Origin: Pseudaquabacterium terrae
GTDB lineage: Bacteria; Pseudomonadota; Gammaproteobacteria; Burkholderiales; Burkholderiaceae_C
Length of the DNA: 64,000 nt
Reading direction: 5' to 3'
Assembly (NCBI RefSeq): GCF_013266755.1
Contig: NZ_JABRWJ010000001.1
Location: 868,001 to 932,000, forward strand
Part shown: piece after piece, positions 29,323 to 38,804 of the stretch
Position numbering within the stretch: position 1 is the first letter of the stretch
Layout: the number at the start of each line of letters is the position of its first letter
Position numbers and translations under genes: made by a program
The notes under the pieces: model-generated
What the model was told of the DNA's origin: nothing
Databases searched by the model: none
The model's input: the letters and a program-made list of their open reading frames with translations, nothing else

Positions 29323-29364
29323 TTGACGGGGCGCAGTGCAGGCCAATAACATTCGCATGCGTAT
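29323..29364 (+). promoter_or_regulatory. Candidate promoter and TetR operator upstream of DUF3995
   Basis: TTGACG (29323-29328), 16 bases, then AATAAC (29345-29350) resembles a sigma-70 promoter. Directly after it lies a palindrome, ATTCGCATGCGTAT (29351-29364), whose central eight bases are perfectly symmetric. That position, around the start of transcription and between two divergent genes, fits an autoregulatory TetR operator. The sequence match is direct; the function is inferred. Confidence 0.5.
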
Positions 29365-29381
29365 ATTTCGACGGACGCCTC

Positions 29382-29801
29382 ATGACTGCAGCGCTGTGTG
29401 CCGCCATCCTCGCCTTTGCGGCGGGCTTTCACTTCTACTGGAGCTTCGGCGGCCGCATCGGCTTCGATGCCGCACTGCCGCAGCACGAGAACGGCGCGCG
29501 GGTGTTCACGCCCGGGCCCGTCGGAGCCCACCTCGTCGGCGCGCTGCTGATGGTGATCGTGCTGCTGATCGCCGCGCAGGCGGGTTGGCTCACGCGCTGG
29601 CCGCTGCCGCCGGCACTGACCCGCGCCGCCATCGCGCTGCTGGCGCTCGTGTTCCTCGTGCGCGCGTTCGCGCCCTCCCGCTACGCCGGCTGGTTCAAAC
29701 GCGTGCGCTCGACACGCTTCGCCCGCTTCGACACCTGGTTCTACTGCCCGCTGTGCCTGGTGCTCGGCCTCGGCCTCGCGCAGCTCGCGTGGAACGCCTG
29801 A
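29382..29801 (+). CDS. DUF3995 membrane protein
   Basis: Small polytopic protein, 139 residues, with four hydrophobic segments (about 2-20, 48-66, 77-95 and 116-136). The family feature is FHFYWSFGGRIGFDAALP (about 16-33) followed by GARVFTPGP. Function unknown. It is probably the first gene of a two-gene unit with the molybdopterin oxidoreductase 37 bases downstream, under the divergent TetR regulator. No signal peptide distinct from the first helix is seen. Confidence 0.82.
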   Translation: MTAALCAAILAFAAGFHFYWSFGGRIGFDAALPQHENGARVFTPGPVGAHLVGALLMVIVLLIAAQAGWLTRWPLPPALTRAAIALLALVFLVRAFAPSRYAGWFKRVRSTRFARFDTWFYCPLCLVLGLGLAQLAWNA

Positions 29802-29838
29802 GCACGATCATCGGCCGCGCCCTTCATGAGTTAGCGAT

Positions 29839-30519
29839 ATGCACACCACCCTGCCCCCCGGCCAGCGCGCGCTGGATCACTTTCCGCGCTTCGGCGCAAC
29901 CGGGATGGCCCGGCGTTTCCCGCGCGAGGCGCGGCGCATCGAGATCGTGGTCGACGGCGCGCTGCGCGAGCCGCTGGCGCTCGACGATGCCGCCTGGTCG
30001 CGCCTGCCGCGCCAGCAGCAGCGCAGCGACTTCCATTGCGTGACGACCTGGAGCCGGCAGGGCCTGCACTGGTCCGGCGTGCGCTTTCGCGACCTGCATG
30101 CGCTGCTCGCGGCACGCGGCCTCGACGCTTCAGCCACGCTCGTCGTGCTGCGCGCGCAGGACGGCTACCACGCCGCGCTGCCGCTCGAGGACCTGTTGGC
30201 CGACGACGTGCTGCTGGCCGACCGGCTCGACGGCGCGCCGTTGCCCGTCGAACACGGCGCGCCGCTGCGCCTGGTGGCGCCGGCGCACTACGGCTACAAG
30301 AGCGTCAAGCACGTCAAGCGCATCGAGTTCCGGCGCGACGACGGTTCGTACCGCCCCTTCGGCCCGCGCTTCATGTCGCATGCACGCGCCCGCGTCGCGC
30401 TCGAGGAACGCGGCACCGGCTGGCCCGGCTGGCTGCTGCGCTGGGTCTACCGGCCGCTGATCCGGCCGACCGTCGCGCACTTCTCGCAGGCGATGGCCGA
30501 GTACACGGGACCGCGCTAG
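29839..30519 (+). CDS. Molybdopterin-dependent oxidoreductase (sulfite oxidase fold)
   Basis: Protein of 226 residues with the oxidoreductase molybdopterin-binding fold of the sulfite oxidase/MsrP superfamily. It has RIEIVVDGALREPLALD, then FHCVTTWSRQGLHWSGV (about 64-80), where the Cys is the expected molybdenum ligand, HYGYKSVKHVKRIEF (about 151-165) and a C-terminal tail. There is no Tat signal, so it is probably cytosolic, unlike MsrP. The substrate is unknown. It follows DUF3995 and precedes an M20 peptidase gene by about 50 bases. Confidence 0.82.
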   Translation: MHTTLPPGQRALDHFPRFGATGMARRFPREARRIEIVVDGALREPLALDDAAWSRLPRQQQRSDFHCVTTWSRQGLHWSGVRFRDLHALLAARGLDASATLVVLRAQDGYHAALPLEDLLADDVLLADRLDGAPLPVEHGAPLRLVAPAHYGYKSVKHVKRIEFRRDDGSYRPFGPRFMSHARARVALEERGTGWPGWLLRWVYRPLIRPTVAHFSQAMAEYTGPR

Positions 30520-30567
30520 AAGACACGCTGGCATCATCGGTCTCCCTCCTCCGCCCGGAGTCGTCCG

Positions 30568-31980
30568 ATGAATCCGAATCCCGCCGCCGCGCGCGCCGCC
30601 GAGGCCTTCGACAGCGGCCGCTTCGCCGCCGACCTGGCACGCCGCGTCGCCTTTCGCACCGAGAGCCAGAACCCGCAGCGCGCCGACGAGCTGCGCCGCT
30701 ACCTGAGCGACGAGATCGCGCCCACGCTCGGCACGCTCGGCTTCGAATCGCAGCTGCATCACAACCCGGTCGCCGGCGCGCCGCCTCTCCTCATCGCCGA
30801 ACGCTTCGAGGACGCCGCGCTGCCGACGGTGCTGGTCTACGGCCACGGCGACGTCGTGCGCGGCCACGAGGGCCAGTGGGCCGAGGGCCGCGACCCGTGG
30901 GCACTGACGCCGGACACGCAGGCCACGCCGGAGCGCTGGTACGGCCGCGGCGGCGCCGACAACAAGGGCCAGCACAGCATCAACCTCGCCGCGCTGGCCG
31001 CGGTGATCGGCGCGCGCGGCGGGCGCCTCGGCTTCAACGCCAAGTTCCTGGTCGAGATGGGCGAGGAGACCGGCTCGCCCGGGCTCGATGCCTTCTGCCG
31101 CGAACAGCGCACGCGGCTGGCCGCCGATGCGCTGATCGCCAGCGACGGCCCGCGCCTGACCGCCGCGCGGCCCACCGTCTTCCTCGGCACCCGCGGCGTC
31201 GGCAACTTCGACCTGACGCTCAAGCTGCGCAGCGGCGGCCACCACTCGGGCAACTGGGGCGGGCTGCTGCGCAACCCGGGCACGGTGCTGGCCGCGGCGA
31301 TCACGAGCCTCGTCGACGGCCAGGGTCGCATCCGCGTGCCCGGCCTGCGGCCGCCGGCGATCCCGGCCGCGGTGCGCGCGGCGTTGGCCGACATCGAGGT
31401 CGGCGGCAGCCCGGGCGATCCGGCGATCGATCCGCTGTGGGGCGAGCCGGGGCTGACGCCGGCCGAGCGCGTCTTCGGCTGGAACACGCTGGAAGTGCTG
31501 GCGTTGGGCTGCGGCAATCCGGCCGCGCCGGTCAACGCGATCCCGCCCGAGGCGCGCGCGACGCTGCAGCTGCGTTTCGTCGTCGGCACCGACGCCCCGC
31601 GGATGCGTGAGCACGTGCTCGCGCACCTGGCGGCACAGGGCTTCGGCGACATCGAGGTCAGCGAGCCGGTGCTGATGGCCGCGACGCGGCTCGACCCCGA
31701 CAGCGCCTGGGTGCGCCTGGCGCTCGACGCGATCGAGCGCGCCACCGGCGCGAAGCCGGCGCTGCTGCCGAACCTGGGCGGCTCGCTGCCGAACGACGTC
31801 TTCGCCGACATCCTCGGCCTGCCGACCGTCTGGGTGCCGCATTCCTACCCGGCGTGCTCGCAGCACGCGCCGAACGAGCACCTGCTCGCGCCGCTGGTGC
31901 GCGAGGGCCTGCAGATGATGGCGACGATCTTCTGGGAAGTCGGCGAGCAGGCGCAATCCCTGCCGCGGCGCAGCCGCTAG
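30568..31980 (+). CDS. M20 family metallopeptidase
   Basis: Zinc-dependent amidohydrolase/peptidase of 470 residues. Metal-binding motifs in order are YGHGDVV (about 91-97), GRGGADNKGQ (about 128-137), MGEETGSPG (about 162-170), and the closing histidine in SQHAPNEH (about 430-437). The dimerisation lobe contains LRSGGHHSGNWGG. The family includes dipeptidases, carboxypeptidases and deacylases; the substrate cannot be chosen from sequence alone. No signal peptide, so cytosolic. A purine-rich CGGAGTCGTCCG precedes the ATG. Confidence 0.9.
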   Translation: MNPNPAAARAAEAFDSGRFAADLARRVAFRTESQNPQRADELRRYLSDEIAPTLGTLGFESQLHHNPVAGAPPLLIAERFEDAALPTVLVYGHGDVVRGHEGQWAEGRDPWALTPDTQATPERWYGRGGADNKGQHSINLAALAAVIGARGGRLGFNAKFLVEMGEETGSPGLDAFCREQRTRLAADALIASDGPRLTAARPTVFLGTRGVGNFDLTLKLRSGGHHSGNWGGLLRNPGTVLAAAITSLVDGQGRIRVPGLRPPAIPAAVRAALADIEVGGSPGDPAIDPLWGEPGLTPAERVFGWNTLEVLALGCGNPAAPVNAIPPEARATLQLRFVVGTDAPRMREHVLAHLAAQGFGDIEVSEPVLMAATRLDPDSAWVRLALDAIERATGAKPALLPNLGGSLPNDVFADILGLPTVWVPHSYPACSQHAPNEHLLAPLVREGLQMMATIFWEVGEQAQSLPRRSR

Positions 31981-32121
31981 TCGCAGACTCGGCCGGGCCC
32001 GCGTGGCGCCGGGGGCCGCTGGATTTTCTTCGGCGGCCTCGGCAGCGATCCGCATTCAATCCATCGCCCACGCGGATACGCTTCGCACATTCCACGCCGG
32101 AATGCTTTGCAGCCCTTCATC

Positions 32122-35115
32122 ATGCCGATCGCCGCCTCCCGCCTGCCCGCCCCCTGCCGCCCCGAGCTCGAGGTGATCAACCGCCTGCTGCAAGGCCTCG
32201 AAGGCCGCCTGCAATGGCCCGCGGTGATCGAGAGGGCGCGGCCCTGGGTCGATGCGGTGCGCTCGAAGCCGGCGCCGTTCTGGGCCATGGAATCGCTGCT
32301 GCGCGAATACCCGATCTCCAGCGCCGAGGGCCTGGCGCTGATGCGGCTGGCCGAAGCGCTGCTGCGCGTGCCGGACGCCGAGACGGCCATCGCGCTGACC
32401 GCCGACCAGCTCGGCCGCGCCGATTTCTCCGGCGGTGCCGCTGAGGGGTCGCAACACAAGATGCTGGCCTCGCTGTCGGCCAGTGCGATCGGACTGGCCA
32501 AGAAGATGCTGCCCGAGAGCGACAGCAAGCCCGGCGTCCTCGAACGCCTCGGCTCGCAGACCGTGGTGGCCGCGACGGTGCGTGCGATCCAGCTGCTCGG
32601 CCGCCAGTTCGTGCTCGGCCGCAACATCGACGAGGCCTTGAGCGAAGCGCGCTCGCAGCGCAAGGAACAGCCGCGGCTGCGCTTCTCGTTCGACATGCTC
32701 GGCGAAGGCGCGCGCACCGAGCACGATGCGCAGCGCTACCTCGCCAGCTACCGCAATGCGATCAATGTGATCGCCGCGTCGTCGGCGAAGGCCGGCGGCG
32801 ACGGCCCGCCCGAGCGCGACGGCATCTCGATCAAGCTCTCCGCGCTGCATCCGCGTTATGAGGACGCGCAGCTCGAGCGCGTGATCAGCGAGCTGGTGCC
32901 GCGCGTGCAAGGCCTGATGGACCTGGCCGCGCAGGCCGACATCAACCTGACCATCGATGCCGAGGAGAGCGACCGGCTCGAGCTGTCGCTCGAGGTCTTC
33001 GACCGCCTGGCCGCGCACGTGCAGGCCTCCGCGCCGCGCTGGGCCGGCTTCGGCCTGGCGATCCAGGCCTACCAGACACGCTCGCTCGAGATGATCGACG
33101 CCATCGCCGCGATCGCCCGCGCGCGCGGCCTGAAGTTCATGGTCCGGCTCGTCAAGGGTGCGTACTGGGACGGCGAGATCAAGCGCGCGCAGGAGCTCGG
33201 CCTCGCCGGCTACCCGGTGTTCACGCACAAACACCACACCGACATCGCCTACCTCGCCTGCGCCGCGCGACTGATCGAGCACCACGCGCTGATCCTGCCG
33301 CAGTTCGCGACGCACAACGCCGGCACGATCGCGGCGATCGTCGGCATGGCGCGCGAGCGCGGCGCGAAGTACGAGATGCAGCGGCTGCACGGCATGGGCG
33401 AAGGCATCTACCGCGAATTGCTGGCCACCGAGAGCACGCTGCCGCTGCGCATCTACGCGCCGGTCGGTGAACACCGCGATCTGCTGGCCTATCTGGTGCG
33501 CCGGCTGCTGGAGAACGGCGCCAACTCGTCCTTCGTGCATCAGCTGGCCGATGCGCAGGTGCACGTCGAGGAGTTGCTGCATTCACCGCTGGCCGCGGCC
33601 GATGCGCCGGGCCAGCCGCTGCCGGCGCTGCTGTATGGCGAGGGCCGCGCGAATTCGAGCGGCGCCGACCTGGCCGTGCCCGAGCAGCGGCTGCCGCTGC
33701 AGCAGGCGGTGAGTGTGGCGCGCGTGCCGGTCATTCCGATGGCCACGACCGAGGACGTGCAGCGTGCGATGGTGACGTTGGGCACGGGATTCGAGGCGTG
33801 GAGCACCAAGCCCGTCGCCGAGCGCGCCGCGATCATCCGCCGCGCCGGCGACCTGCTCGATGCGCGGCTGGCCGACTGCTGCGGGCTGCTGGTCAGGGAG
33901 GCCGGCAAGACGCTGGGCGACTGCATCGCCGAGGTCCGCGAGGCCGTTGACTTCTGCCGCTATTACGCGCAGCAGGCCGAAGAGCGACTGGAGGCGATCC
34001 GCCTGCCCGGTCCGACCGGCGAGAGCAACGAGCTGCGCCTGCATGGCCGCGGCATCTTCGTCTGCATCTCGCCGTGGAATTTCCCGCTGGCGATCTTCGC
34101 CGGCCAGGTCGTCGCGGCGCTGGTGGCCGGCAATGCGGTGGCGGCGAAGCCGGCGGAACAGACGCCGGCCGTCGCCGCCGCCTTCATCGAGCTGCTGCAC
34201 GAGGCCGGCCTGCCGCGTGATGCCGTTGCGCTGCTGCACGGCAGCGGCGAAACGGTGGGCGCGGCGCTGGTGGCCCATGCAGCGACCGCCGGCGTGTGCT
34301 TCACCGGCTCGACGCAGGTCGCCAAGATCATTCAGCGCACGCTCGCCGCGAGCGACGGCGCCATCGTGCCGCTGATCGCCGAGACGGGCGGCCTGAACGC
34401 TATGGTCGTCGATTCGAGCGCGCTGCCCGAGCAGGTGATCGATGCCGTCGTGCAGAGCGCCTTCCGCTCGGCCGGCCAGCGCTGCTCGGCGCTGCGCCTG
34501 CTGTGCGTGCACGAGAGCATCGCCGACGGCGTGATCGAGATGCTGCGCGGTGCGATGCAGGTGCTGAAGGTCGGCGATGCCGCCGACATCGCCACCGACG
34601 TCGGCCCGGTGATCGATGCCGAGGCGCATGCCGGCCTGAGCCGGCATGTGCAGCGCCTGGAGCGCGAAGCGACGCTGCTCGGCCGCAGCCCGATGGACGC
34701 GCGCTTCGCCGGCACGCACATCGCGCCGGTGGCCTTCGAGCTGAAGGCGATCGAGGAGCTGCGCGAGGAAGTCTTCGGCCCGGTGCTGCACGTCGTGCGC
34801 TGGGGCGGCGACGTGGCCGCGCTGGTCGCGCGCATCAACGCGCTGCGCTTCGGCCTGACGCTGGGCATCCAGACGCGCATCGACAGCCGCGCGCTGCGCA
34901 TCGCGGCGACGGCTAAGATCGGCAACGTCTACGTCAACCGCAACATGATCGGCGCGGTCGTCGGCGTGCAGCCCTTCGGCGGCGAAGGCCTGTCAGGCAC
35001 CGGCCCGAAGGCCGGCGGGCCGCACTACCTCTATCGCTTCTGCGGCGAGCAGACGCTGACGATCAACACCGCGGCCGCCGGCGGCAACGCGGCGCTGCTG
35101 GCCGGGCTGCACTGA
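32122..35115 (+). CDS. putA: Bifunctional proline dehydrogenase / L-glutamate gamma-semialdehyde dehydrogenase PutA
   Basis: Two-step proline catabolic enzyme, 997 residues, converting proline to glutamate with FAD and NAD. The alpha-helical domain (about 25-110) and the proline dehydrogenase barrel (about 180-460; LGEGARTEHDAQRY, ISIKLSALHPRYE, VKGAYWDGEIKRAQ) precede the aldehyde dehydrogenase (about 510-960), with Glu in IAETGGLNAM near 754 and the catalytic Cys in AGQRCSALR near 788. The N-terminal ribbon-helix-helix DNA-binding domain of long PutA proteins is absent, as in short type A enzymes. ATG gives MPIAASRLP; a TTG five codons upstream is less likely. It stands alone, with no putP transporter beside it. 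Confidence 0.94.
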   Translation: MPIAASRLPAPCRPELEVINRLLQGLEGRLQWPAVIERARPWVDAVRSKPAPFWAMESLLREYPISSAEGLALMRLAEALLRVPDAETAIALTADQLGRADFSGGAAEGSQHKMLASLSASAIGLAKKMLPESDSKPGVLERLGSQTVVAATVRAIQLLGRQFVLGRNIDEALSEARSQRKEQPRLRFSFDMLGEGARTEHDAQRYLASYRNAINVIAASSAKAGGDGPPERDGISIKLSALHPRYEDAQLERVISELVPRVQGLMDLAAQADINLTIDAEESDRLELSLEVFDRLAAHVQASAPRWAGFGLAIQAYQTRSLEMIDAIAAIARARGLKFMVRLVKGAYWDGEIKRAQELGLAGYPVFTHKHHTDIAYLACAARLIEHHALILPQFATHNAGTIAAIVGMARERGAKYEMQRLHGMGEGIYRELLATESTLPLRIYAPVGEHRDLLAYLVRRLLENGANSSFVHQLADAQVHVEELLHSPLAAADAPGQPLPALLYGEGRANSSGADLAVPEQRLPLQQAVSVARVPVIPMATTEDVQRAMVTLGTGFEAWSTKPVAERAAIIRRAGDLLDARLADCCGLLVREAGKTLGDCIAEVREAVDFCRYYAQQAEERLEAIRLPGPTGESNELRLHGRGIFVCISPWNFPLAIFAGQVVAALVAGNAVAAKPAEQTPAVAAAFIELLHEAGLPRDAVALLHGSGETVGAALVAHAATAGVCFTGSTQVAKIIQRTLAASDGAIVPLIAETGGLNAMVVDSSALPEQVIDAVVQSAFRSAGQRCSALRLLCVHESIADGVIEMLRGAMQVLKVGDAADIATDVGPVIDAEAHAGLSRHVQRLEREATLLGRSPMDARFAGTHIAPVAFELKAIEELREEVFGPVLHVVRWGGDVAALVARINALRFGLTLGIQTRIDSRALRIAATAKIGNVYVNRNMIGAVVGVQPFGGEGLSGTGPKAGGPHYLYRFCGEQTLTINTAAAGGNAALLAGLH

Positions 35116-35147
35116 GCGCGCGCTGCCGGAAAACTTGGGCCATGCGG

Positions 35148-35579
35148 TCAGCCCGGCACCAAGCCGGCGCGCTGCTCGCAGCGCTGCGCGACGCACACGT
35201 GCCGCGGCGGCGCTTCGAAGTGCGCCGTGCAGGCGATCGGCGTCAGCGGCGTCTTCTCCATCGCCGCGCGCGCCGTCGAGCGCTGCTCGGCCGCGGTGGC
35301 CTCGGCCGCCGCGCTGCCGGGCGACAGCTTCGAATAGGTGTGCTGGTCGTGCTGCGTGCAGGTGGGCTCGGGCATGCCGAAGACCAGGCCGGTGCACTGG
35401 CTGTCGTCGGCGCAAGGCCCCGCGTTGACCTGCGACACGGCGCGCGTGCGCAGCGCCTTCGCCTCGGCGACCAGTTCTTCCCGGGTGACTTCCGAGTCGC
35501 CGCCGCCGCAGCCGGCGGCCAGCACGGCGGCGATCAGCGTTGCCAGCGTCAGGCCACCACCATTCCAAGTGCTTTGCAT
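35148..35579 (-). CDS. Small Cys-containing lipoprotein, unrecognised family
   Basis: Predicted lipoprotein of 143 residues: hydrophobic N-terminus and lipobox AAGC with Cys24, then GGGDS. The mature part has six further cysteines spaced as pairs (GPCADDSQC, TCTQHD, IACTAH, VCVAQRC), suggesting disulfides in the periplasm or outer envelope. An EAKALRTRAVSQV helix follows the anchor. I do not recognise a domain. It converges on putA with 32 bases between and is downstream of the EamA transporter gene on the same strand. Confidence 0.7.
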   Translation of the reverse strand: MQSTWNGGGLTLATLIAAVLAAGCGGGDSEVTREELVAEAKALRTRAVSQVNAGPCADDSQCTGLVFGMPEPTCTQHDQHTYSKLSPGSAAAEATAAEQRSTARAAMEKTPLTPIACTAHFEAPPRHVCVAQRCEQRAGLVPG

Positions 35580-35630
35580 GTTATCCCCTGATCTGAATCC
35601 GATCTGACAGCGATCGGGGCGCAGTCTGCC

Positions 35631-36554
35631 TCAGGCGCGTTGGGGTGCATGGTGACGTGCATCACATCCCGCCGCCGGTGCCGGCCGGGCCGCACGCAGC
35701 GCCAGCGCCGTACCCCCTAGGATCAATGCGCCGCCGAGCAGCCAGTCGGGCTGGATGCGCTCGCCGAGGAACAGCGCACCCCAGGCCAGTGCGAACAGCG
35801 GGATCAGCAGCGTGACGGTCGCCGCGCGCGCCTGGCCGGCGCGGTGGATCAGGCCGAAGAACAGCGGGTAGGCGAATGCGGTGCAGGCCAGCGCCAGCGC
35901 GGCGGCACTGGCCCAGGCGCCGGCGCTCGGCGCCTGGGCCGGCCAGGTCCACGCCGCCGGCAGCGCCAGCGTCACCGCCGCGGCGAGCTGCCCGCCGGTG
36001 GCCGCCGCCAGCGGCGGCACCGCCTGCAGCCGACGCTGCGCCAGGCAACCGGCGAAGGCATAGGCCAGCGGCGCGAGCAGGCAGGCGCCGATCGCCAACG
36101 CCAGCTGCGTGCCTTCGCTGCCGTCGCGCGCGCCGGCGTGCTGCCAGGCCAGCGCGATCACGCCGAGCAGACCGATCACGAGCCCCGCCAGCCGGCGCGT
36201 GCCGGGCCGCTCGTCGAGCCAGGCCCAGGCCAGCAATGCGCTCATCAGCGGCGTCGCGGCGGCGAAGATCGATGCCAGGCCGGCCTCGAGGCTTTGTGCC
36301 GCATAGCCGAAGCAGGCGTACGGCAGCGCCGAATTCGCCAGGCCGATCAATGCGATCGGCTTCCAGTGCCGGCGCAAGGCATCGAGCTGACCACTGGCCG
36401 CCAGCCAGGCCAGCATCGGCAGCGCGGCCAGCGCCGCGCGCAACGCCGCCAGCGGCAGCGCGCCGAATTCGCCGGCGCCCAGGCGCATGAAGAGGTACGA
36501 GGCGCCCCACATTGCGCCGAGCAGCAGCAGGCGGGCGGTGTCGGCAGGGGTCAT
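35631..36554 (-). CDS. EamA/DMT superfamily transporter
   Basis: Inner-membrane exporter of 307 residues with ten hydrophobic helices in two EamA repeats. The family pattern is visible at the start (LLLGAMWGASYLFMRLGAGE) and in the repeat boundary (LLAWAWLDERPGTRRLAGLVIGLLGV and LGERIQPDWLLGGALILGG). Such proteins export amino acids or metabolites. It is divergent from a MocR-type regulator, 70 bases apart, a common regulator-transporter pair, so expression probably depends on that regulator. The substrate is unknown. Confidence 0.9.
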   Translation of the reverse strand: MTPADTARLLLLGAMWGASYLFMRLGAGEFGALPLAALRAALAALPMLAWLAASGQLDALRRHWKPIALIGLANSALPYACFGYAAQSLEAGLASIFAAATPLMSALLAWAWLDERPGTRRLAGLVIGLLGVIALAWQHAGARDGSEGTQLALAIGACLLAPLAYAFAGCLAQRRLQAVPPLAAATGGQLAAAVTLALPAAWTWPAQAPSAGAWASAAALALACTAFAYPLFFGLIHRAGQARAATVTLLIPLFALAWGALFLGERIQPDWLLGGALILGGTALALRAARPAPAAGCDARHHAPQRA

Positions 36555-36624
36555 GGCAGGCTCCGGGCGGGGTGATGGGAACCATCATCGCTGCCAGAAT
36601 GGCCTGCCACGAGGTCCATATTTC

Positions 36625-38061
36625 TTGAAAACAACCGGTCCACTTCTGGAGCTGGCACTCGATCTGCCGGCACCCGGTTCGCGGCGGCGCCAGCAGGCGC
36701 TGCTGCAGCAGTTGCGCGCGGCCATCCTCTCCGGCCGGCTGCAGCCTGGCCTGCGTTTGCCGGCCAGCCGGGCGCTGGCGGCGCAGGCCGGCCTGGCGCG
36801 GCAGACGGTGGTCGTGGCCTACGACAGCCTGCTCGCCGAGGGCTACCTCGTCGCGCGGCCCGGGGCCGGCACCTTCGTCGCGGACGGCGCGGGCCAGGGC
36901 CCGGGCCCGCGCCGCGCCTTGCCGGCCGAACGCATGCCGGTGAAGCCGGCACCGCCGCGGCGCGCCGCCGGCGAGGCGACACCGCCGCCGCTGGACTTCC
37001 GCCTCGGCGTGCCCGACATCCGCGCCTTCCCGCATACGCCGTGGCGGCGGCTCGCCGCGCGCACGCTGCGCGAGCTCGAGCGCGCGCCGGTGGAGCGCGG
37101 CCCCGCTGCCGGCGAGCCGGCGCTGCGCGAGGCGATCGCGCAGCACGTGTCCTTCGCCCGCGCGGTCGCGGCGCGTGGCGAGCAGGTGATCGTCAGCGCC
37201 GGCGCGCAGCAGGCCTTCCACCTGCTCGCGCGCACGCTGGTCGCCGCCGGGCGGCGGGTGGTCGCCGTGGAGGACCCCGGCTACCCGCCGGTGCGCGAGG
37301 CCTTCGCCGCGGCCGGCGCGCGCGTGCTGGCGGTGCCGGTCGACGGCGACGGACTGGTCGTCGAACGGCTATCGGGCGACGTACGCGTCATCTGCGTGAC
37401 GCCGTCGCACCAGTTCCCGTACGGCGTGCCGATGTCGGCCGCGCGGCGGCGGGCGCTGCTGGCCTTTGCGCGGCGCCACCGCGCGCTGGTCATCGAGGAC
37501 GACTACGACGGCGAATTCCGCTTCGACGGCCGCGCGCTCGATGCACTGAAGACGCTGGACCGCGACGGCGACACGGTGTTCTACGTCGGCACCTTCTCGA
37601 AGAGCCTGGCGCCGGCCCTGCGCCTGGGCTACGTGATCGCGCCGCCGGCCTGGGTCGAGCCGCTGGCCGCGGCGCGCGAAGCGGCCGACAGCCACGGCCC
37701 GGTGCTCGAGCAGCGCATCCTCGCGGCCTTCATCGCCGAGGGCCATCTCGCGCGCCACGTGCGGCGCATGCAGCGAGAGTACGCGGCGCGCCGGCGCGCG
37801 CTGCTCACCGGGCTGGCGCCGCTGGCCGCGCAGCTGCGGCCGCTGCCGGCGCTGGCCGGGCTGCACCTGGCCGCGGCCGCGGCGCCGGGGCTGGACCTGG
37901 CGGCGCTCACCGGCCGCGCATTGGCCGAAGGCATCGGCCTGCACCCGCTCGGCGCGTATGCGCTGCGGCCGGACGCCGCACCGGCGCTCGGCTTCGGTTA
38001 CGGCGCGATCGACGCCGCGGGCATCACCGAAGCTCTGCGCCGGCTCGCGCGGCTGCTCTGA
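36625..38061 (+). CDS. MocR-type regulator: GntR winged helix fused to PLP aminotransferase fold
   Basis: MocR/PdxR-type regulator of 478 residues. The GntR winged helix-turn-helix (about 20-85) has LPASRALAAQAGLARQTVVVAYDSL and LVARPGAGTFV. The fold type I aminotransferase-like domain (about 110-478) has DYDGEFRF and the PLP lysine in GTFSKSLAP near 326. The TTG start is preferred: GAGGT lies nine bases upstream and no closer ATG exists. GGTCCA occurs twice (36613 and 36637), 24 bases apart, around the start; MocR proteins often bind direct repeats. It probably controls the divergent EamA gene. Confidence 0.88.
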   Translation: MKTTGPLLELALDLPAPGSRRRQQALLQQLRAAILSGRLQPGLRLPASRALAAQAGLARQTVVVAYDSLLAEGYLVARPGAGTFVADGAGQGPGPRRALPAERMPVKPAPPRRAAGEATPPPLDFRLGVPDIRAFPHTPWRRLAARTLRELERAPVERGPAAGEPALREAIAQHVSFARAVAARGEQVIVSAGAQQAFHLLARTLVAAGRRVVAVEDPGYPPVREAFAAAGARVLAVPVDGDGLVVERLSGDVRVICVTPSHQFPYGVPMSAARRRALLAFARRHRALVIEDDYDGEFRFDGRALDALKTLDRDGDTVFYVGTFSKSLAPALRLGYVIAPPAWVEPLAAAREAADSHGPVLEQRILAAFIAEGHLARHVRRMQREYAARRRALLTGLAPLAAQLRPLPALAGLHLAAAAAPGLDLAALTGRALAEGIGLHPLGAYALRPDAAPALGFGYGAIDAAGITEALRRLARLL

Positions 38062-38069
38062 TGCGCAAC

Positions 38070-38630
38070 TCAGGCGGCCTTCCAGAAGATGTAGTCGGCC
38101 TGGTAACGCACGATTTCGCGCTGGCCGACCGCATCGGCGCCGCAGGCGCGCGCCGGCGCCACGCCGCCCTGCGTCGCGACGCGCTGGATGTAGGCGACGT
38201 CCTTCATCGCGCCGGCGCCGGTCGCCGGATTGGCCTTGACCAGTTGCAGCGGGATGCTGCCGGGCAGCGCCGGCGCCACGGCCAGCTGCGCGCCGGTGAT
38301 CGCCGAGCCGTCGCTCGAAGCCCAGGTCGCCGGCGGGCCGAAGTAGCTGCCGACCGCCTTGCCGCCACGGTCGTTCAACACCGCGCGCGGGCCGACGAAG
38401 ACCCATTCGAAGGCGCCCGGCTGGCTGGCCTTGGCGCGGCACTCGTAGGTGATCTCGCCGACACCGACCGTCTCCATCGCCACGCGGTGTCCCGCCGGCA
38501 CCTTGACCGGATCGGGCAGCGCGCCCTGGTCGAAGGTGCGCATCGGCGCGGGGGCCATCATCGTGCAGCCGGCGCAAATGGCGGTGGCGGTGGCGGCGGC
38601 GGTCGTGAGAAGGGCGAGTCGAGCGGACAT
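38070..38630 (-). CDS. DUF3455 family lipoprotein
   Basis: Predicted exported lipoprotein, 186 residues, lipobox ICAGC with Cys22. The DUF3455 pattern is seen in LPDPVKVPAGHRVAMETVGVGEITYECRA, FEWVFVGPRAVL, GSYFGPPATWASSDGS and the final YQADYIFWKA. Two cysteines (YECRA and RACGAD) are conserved-type. Function unknown; homologues occur in bacteria and fungi. It converges on the MocR gene with eight bases between stops. Confidence 0.85.
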   Translation of the reverse strand: MSARLALLTTAAATATAICAGCTMMAPAPMRTFDQGALPDPVKVPAGHRVAMETVGVGEITYECRAKASQPGAFEWVFVGPRAVLNDRGGKAVGSYFGPPATWASSDGSAITGAQLAVAPALPGSIPLQLVKANPATGAGAMKDVAYIQRVATQGGVAPARACGADAVGQREIVRYQADYIFWKAA

Positions 38631-38804
38631 GGCGGTGATCCTCGGAACAGCGGGCGACATGGAACGAGCTCGTCGGCCCGCTCCTCCTGACCTGCTGGTA
38701 CTGCCGCTGCGGCCGATCGGATGCATCGCGGTCGATGCCCCTGCGGCGCGAACGGGATTGGCAGCCTAAACTCGGCTCAACCCGCCGCCGCTCTGGACAC
38801 GACC

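Noticed and set aside
29323-29367. TTGACG with TATATT as a promoter ahead of DUF3995
   Set aside because: The spacing is 33 bases, far too long; the closer AATAAC with 16 bases was preferred.
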